Assembly: GCA_907163375.1 (NCBI GenBank)
Contig: CAJQUW010008949.1
Span: 69,501-133,500 of the forward strand
Origin: Prostheceraeus crozeri
Lineage: Eukaryota > Platyhelminthes > Polycladida > Euryleptidae
Length of the DNA stretch: 64,000 nt
Reading direction: 5' to 3'
Part shown: positions 60,490-64,000 of the stretch, one piece after another
Position numbering within the stretch: position 1 is the first letter of the stretch
Layout: every line of letters begins with the position of its first letter
Notes under the pieces: model-generated
Databases searched by the model: none
Seen by the model: only the letters and a program-made list of their open reading frames with translations
What the model was told of the DNA's origin: nothing
Translations under genes and position numbers: made by a program

Positions 60490-61165
60490 GAACGCATAGT
60501 TTAACATAGTGGAAATAGGAAGAGAGTTCGATGATATGTAATTTGTATTTCTCTTTCCCATTATATTTTGAAAAACAAATGTAAGAATAAAAATATCTCT
60601 AAGAATGAGATGGACAAAATCTATGTACAATCTATTCAGAGGCGCTGTTTGACGTGGGTTTCACGTCATAAAAATCATCGGCTGTCTTCTCAGAGTGCAT
60701 TAATGCCGTTGATAGGTTGGAATAGTTGATTATCCTCACATTGGGTTGTTCTACAACGAAAACAATGGGAATTGCATACTGGCATTTAATCTGGTGGATA
60801 AGTACAGGCATCACAGCAAAAAACCATGCAAATAAATAGTTTTAACTGAAACATACTCTGACCTTTACTATCTGCGGTAGCTTCCATCGATGAAATTTAT
60901 CGTCAATAAAATAGCCGAGTTTTCAACTAAAAATCATTTTGATACCATCTTTAAACATATTTTTCTTTTCCAATATGGTACAAAAGTAAAAAGGCTCCTA
61001 ATTTTCCGTCTTTTTAGGGATTTCCGTCTTTTTCAAGATTTGGATCATTCTCGAGATTGATGCAAATATACGCTAAAAGATAGGGGTAAGGTGTAGGCTA
61101 CCTCTTCCAATCTGAAATCTTTTCAGAAATCTGTTCATTATGTTTCCTGTTACTTGAGGAAGAAA
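60490..61165. other. No gene; possible small exon
   Basis: A minus-strand frame (60643-60769) follows a TTTTCGTTGTAG acceptor-like site and reads NVRIINYSNLSTALMHS to a stop. I recognise no family, and it could be chance. Confidence 0.3.
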
Positions 61166-61167
61166 GG

Positions 61168-61375
61168 CAGAATGATAAGAGGAAGATGCGAGTTGGAGAA
61201 GTAAGGAATGATCAGAAGAAGATGCGAGTTGAAGAAGCAGGGCAGGATCAGAGGAAGAAATGTGAATCGAAGAGGGGCAGAATGATGTGAGGAAGATGCG
61301 TTGTGAAGAAATGGTGCAGAATGATGATAGGAAGATCTGAGTTGAAGAAGTAGGACATAATCAGAAAATGAATGT
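61168..61375 (+). repeat. Purine-rich tandem repeat, about 37 bp
   Basis: Five and a half units of the form GCAGAATGATxxGAGGAAGA plus TGCGAGTTGAAGAAG, each 35-39 bp and diverged. The strand is almost free of C and T runs. Frames are interrupted, so it is not a coding repeat now. Confidence 0.7.
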
Positions 61376-61379
61376 TGAT

Positions 61380-63045
61380 ACGCAGATATCTCTGAAGCAG
61401 ACATCTCTAAGCTTCTTCTAGTGACGTTTAGGTGATGCCGCTTCTTCTCGTGGTTTTCTTCAGTTTGCAGTAACCATCTTCCGACAGAGTTTAGTCTTTT
61501 TTAGTAGATTCTATCTCCTTTGTTTTGTTTCTGTACTCGAGAGAAAAGTACACTGCTTCCACCAAAGAAACCAATAGTGATTTCTGATACAGCATTTGTT
61601 AGTAATTTGCATTTTAGATAAAAGATAAGTTATTTTATTGCATTTTTAAGCTAGGTATGTTGCTTGTTCAGGAGATGCCTATTTCTCACCAATTTCAGTA
61701 AAATGACATTGAAGTACGTCAAAAAATTTCCGCCTTTTTTCGTCTCCTGTTAGATGCCCTGGGTAAATTGGCTTCAAACCATCCGCCGTCCTCGAATTTG
61801 GCGCGACTGAGCATGGTACCGGAACTGGCGGAGAGAACAAAAATTCTAAAAATAGAAAATTCCTCCGGGGCGCATGCTGGTCAGTGTTGACTATGGTGCA
61901 GCAGCGCATTACCGTAAAATATCGATACAAACACCAGTTTCAAGCAGATAACAAGCTTACAACATGACAATATGTGACAACAAGAGAATATGTGGCACGA
62001 GCATCATAGTTTTCGAGACACCATGAGTATCCAACGTAGACATCTATCATTACTATGCACGTGCTTACAGTAATGAAAGTCAAATATACTTGAGAGTTTT
62101 TTTTATACTTACATATTAAGCATACCGTCGGATGAAATGTAGTCTCAAAAAGTCGACCATAAAATGTTGTACCTGTTACAATGTGAGCCTCTGTTTACTA
62201 TTCTACATGTATAGTGTGATTTGTGCCATCTACTAAATGACTTACTTAACAGAAAAAACATCTGCCAGTGAAGTTCGAACTAAATGCAAACAAAAGACAT
62301 GGCCGGCGTAAGTTTTCTGAGACTATATCGTTCACTTATATATATACTATGAGAGTTTAGCTGCTAAATCCAATACTTATTCAATGCTGCAAATAAACGT
62401 CCTATAAAAGGTTGAGCACTCCTTTCTTATCGTGTTTAGATTCGTGATTACTTAAAAAACATGTACACATTAACTATGAGGCAATTTTTCTATAATTCAC
62501 TTATTGTAGATCAAACCTTTTTGGAACCGCTCTACATTCGAGCCAACATTATTGACTTACAATCTACAGTCATTAACACAACCATGAATAAGAGTTTAAG
62601 TAGAAGATAAATATCTTAGATAAAAAAATATGAAAATGCTACAAATTTTTCGATAATTTGAAGACAAAATGTGTTACATTAATAAAATTTGTACGTATTT
62701 AAACATTTGCACCGAGTTCATTTAGATAATTGATAATTAAGCTTACAAGCTCATTTCTAATGATTTTTTTTAATAATTCAGTTCATATAGTCAAGCATAT
62801 TTAAAATGCTAATAAAACATTGCCCTCTCAGTCAATAAATGAGGTTATGTGCAATGGTTGTCTTTCATAAGGGATTTCCCGGCAAACAACCACTAAGAAG
62901 TACTTCGCTATTATTCTCAAGAAGTAAATAGTGGTTAGTAAGCTGTACAAACGTTGGGTAAGTGTGAAAAATAATCTAGATTTTACCCTTTTGCTGACTT
63001 TTGATCCCTCGGGTCATTTTATGTGGCAGAAATGTTCAATTTGCA
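61380..63045. other. No gene recognised
   Basis: AT-rich, with no domain. The minus frame 61679-61930 has no support. Confidence 0.5.
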
Positions 63046-63048
63046 ATA

Positions 63049-63062
63049 TGAGGCGCATTGGC
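63049..63062 (-). repeat. Inverted GCCAATGCGCCTCA unit
   Basis: An exact copy of the 14-base unit of the 55843-56005 array, in opposite orientation. Confidence 0.7.
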
Positions 63063-63594
63063 ATATAATTATTGTCAAAAAAAGCAGATTGATGTACTTT
63101 CTTCATCTTACTGACAAAAACTAGTGAAATATTCGAAAACTAGACCATAAAATTACCCCATAACGATAAATTTTTAAAAAAATTATCCGCAGCTAAAATC
63201 CGTTTACATTGTGTCGTCACATATGTCTAACATACACCATGCATCGCAACCACATATTCGCCGTAGTGTTTGACCACAAATCGGAATTATATAAATAATA
63301 ATAATTATTCATATATGCTAATTTAGCTACTTCTAGCTCTCAGATTAAGCTGAATTGCTCTCCAATCAACAGAGCATGTCGATGTTACATTATACGTGTA
63401 TTTGGCATAATTGAAATAAATCTATATGGCTACTTATAAGGCCTGAGAAGTATGGCCTATAATCGACGAAATATCACATGTGATGCACCTATATCGATTC
63501 AGGATACTCAGAAACACCATTAAAGCACCCATAATTACCCGACAGAGTCTTGCAGTTATGATTGGTCGACCAGAAAACCCCATTTCGTGGACAG

Positions 63595-63620
63595 TGAGGC
63601 GCATTGGCAGGTAATATTCT
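63595..63620 (-). repeat. Inverted GCCAATGCGCCTCA unit with AATATTAC flank
   Basis: On the minus strand it reads AATATTACCTGCCAATGCGC and CTCAC, mirroring the left array start (AATATTAGCCGCCAATGCGC and CTCAC). TAA/TTA runs flank both. It is the candidate right end of a 7.8-kb element. Confidence 0.6.
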
Positions 63621-64000
63621 TATTATTATTAACAATTCTTCAAACAAATCAACATTCGTATTTGTTACAGCTTCCGCAGGTATTTTCGCAACAATCAGTC
63701 GGCTGGTTGAAAATGAAGTTGAATCGCATTTAACTTTAATGCGCTCACAGAAACATCAGTCGACTGACAGTGTGACTGATCAATCGATCACGCCGATTAC
63801 AGTTAACTGCAAATTTTATTCTGTCGAAGTCAACCGACTAAAGTCAGCGTATGCCAGTTAGCGTTGACCTGTGCGTTATGCCAGAAGTATAAACAGACCT
63901 TTACAAGTGTGATGCATCCTCAGGCGGACACACTCGGAGTGCTAACCTATTGCACCATCGCATCGAAGCGCGACTTTAGCCAGCTGAACTATCTTGCCCA
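63621..64000. other. No gene recognised
   Basis: An 85-codon frame (63604-63861) shows no domain. The window ends here. Confidence 0.45.

Overview
The window is nuclear DNA from an animal, most likely a small-genome-feature-poor marine invertebrate, though I cannot place it to phylum. The evidence is an intact ubiquitin-ribosomal protein L40 fusion gene behind a 5'UTR intron, an intron-bearing UPF0193/EVG1 family gene, AT-rich non-coding DNA, and a metazoan-style load of transposons. These include mariner, Tc1-like, pogo-like, P-superfamily, hAT-like and Crypton-type elements, Penelope-like elements, a Jockey/CR1-type LINE and a Ty3/Gypsy LTR element. I see no bacterial operons, rRNA, CRISPR or convincing tRNA genes.

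Layout. 0-2.4 kb holds a Penelope GIY-YIG tail and a broken P-superfamily transposase. 3.7-4.2 kb holds the ubiquitin-L40 gene (minus). 6.2-9.7 kb is a nest: an older repeat, a complete mariner with an uninterrupted transposase, and a decayed Tc1-like element split by a 610-bp element with a 9-bp target duplication. 10.5-12.4 kb is a hAT-like pseudogene cut by a TTAA-flanked MITE that carries a second TIR pair inside. 14.3-17.2 kb has the mariner-free sister of the 6.2-kb repeat, a fold-back MITE and a pseudogene of a widespread invertebrate family. 17.4-23.5 kb is bracketed by matching inverted ends and holds GGGCCC-rich arrays and a pogo-like deletion derivative. 23.5-28.3 kb is almost featureless.

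28.3-37.1 kb is a broken Ty3/Gypsy fossil with 1.1-kb LTRs. It carries a TatD-type metallohydrolase domain between the integrase end and the 3' LTR. 38.3-42.4 kb has a P-type fragment, an intact Crypton-type tyrosine recombinase ORF, a MITE with tandem-repeat ends between TA runs, and a fold-back Penelope piece. 43.0-51.8 kb is the EVG1-type gene, recognised from four exons in correct splice phase. Its 7.2-kb intron contains a Tc1-like copy and a Penelope fragment whose inverted arms hold a hammerhead-like motif. 53.5-55.8 kb is a 5'-truncated LINE. 55.8-63.6 kb is bracketed by inverted copies of a GCCAATGCGCCTCA motif and contains two more Crypton-type recombinase sequences.

The two host genes show no functional link. 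The main biological interest is the gathering of tyrosine recombinase ORFs, the TatD cargo in the LTR element, and several nests whose order and target duplications can be read directly from the sequence.
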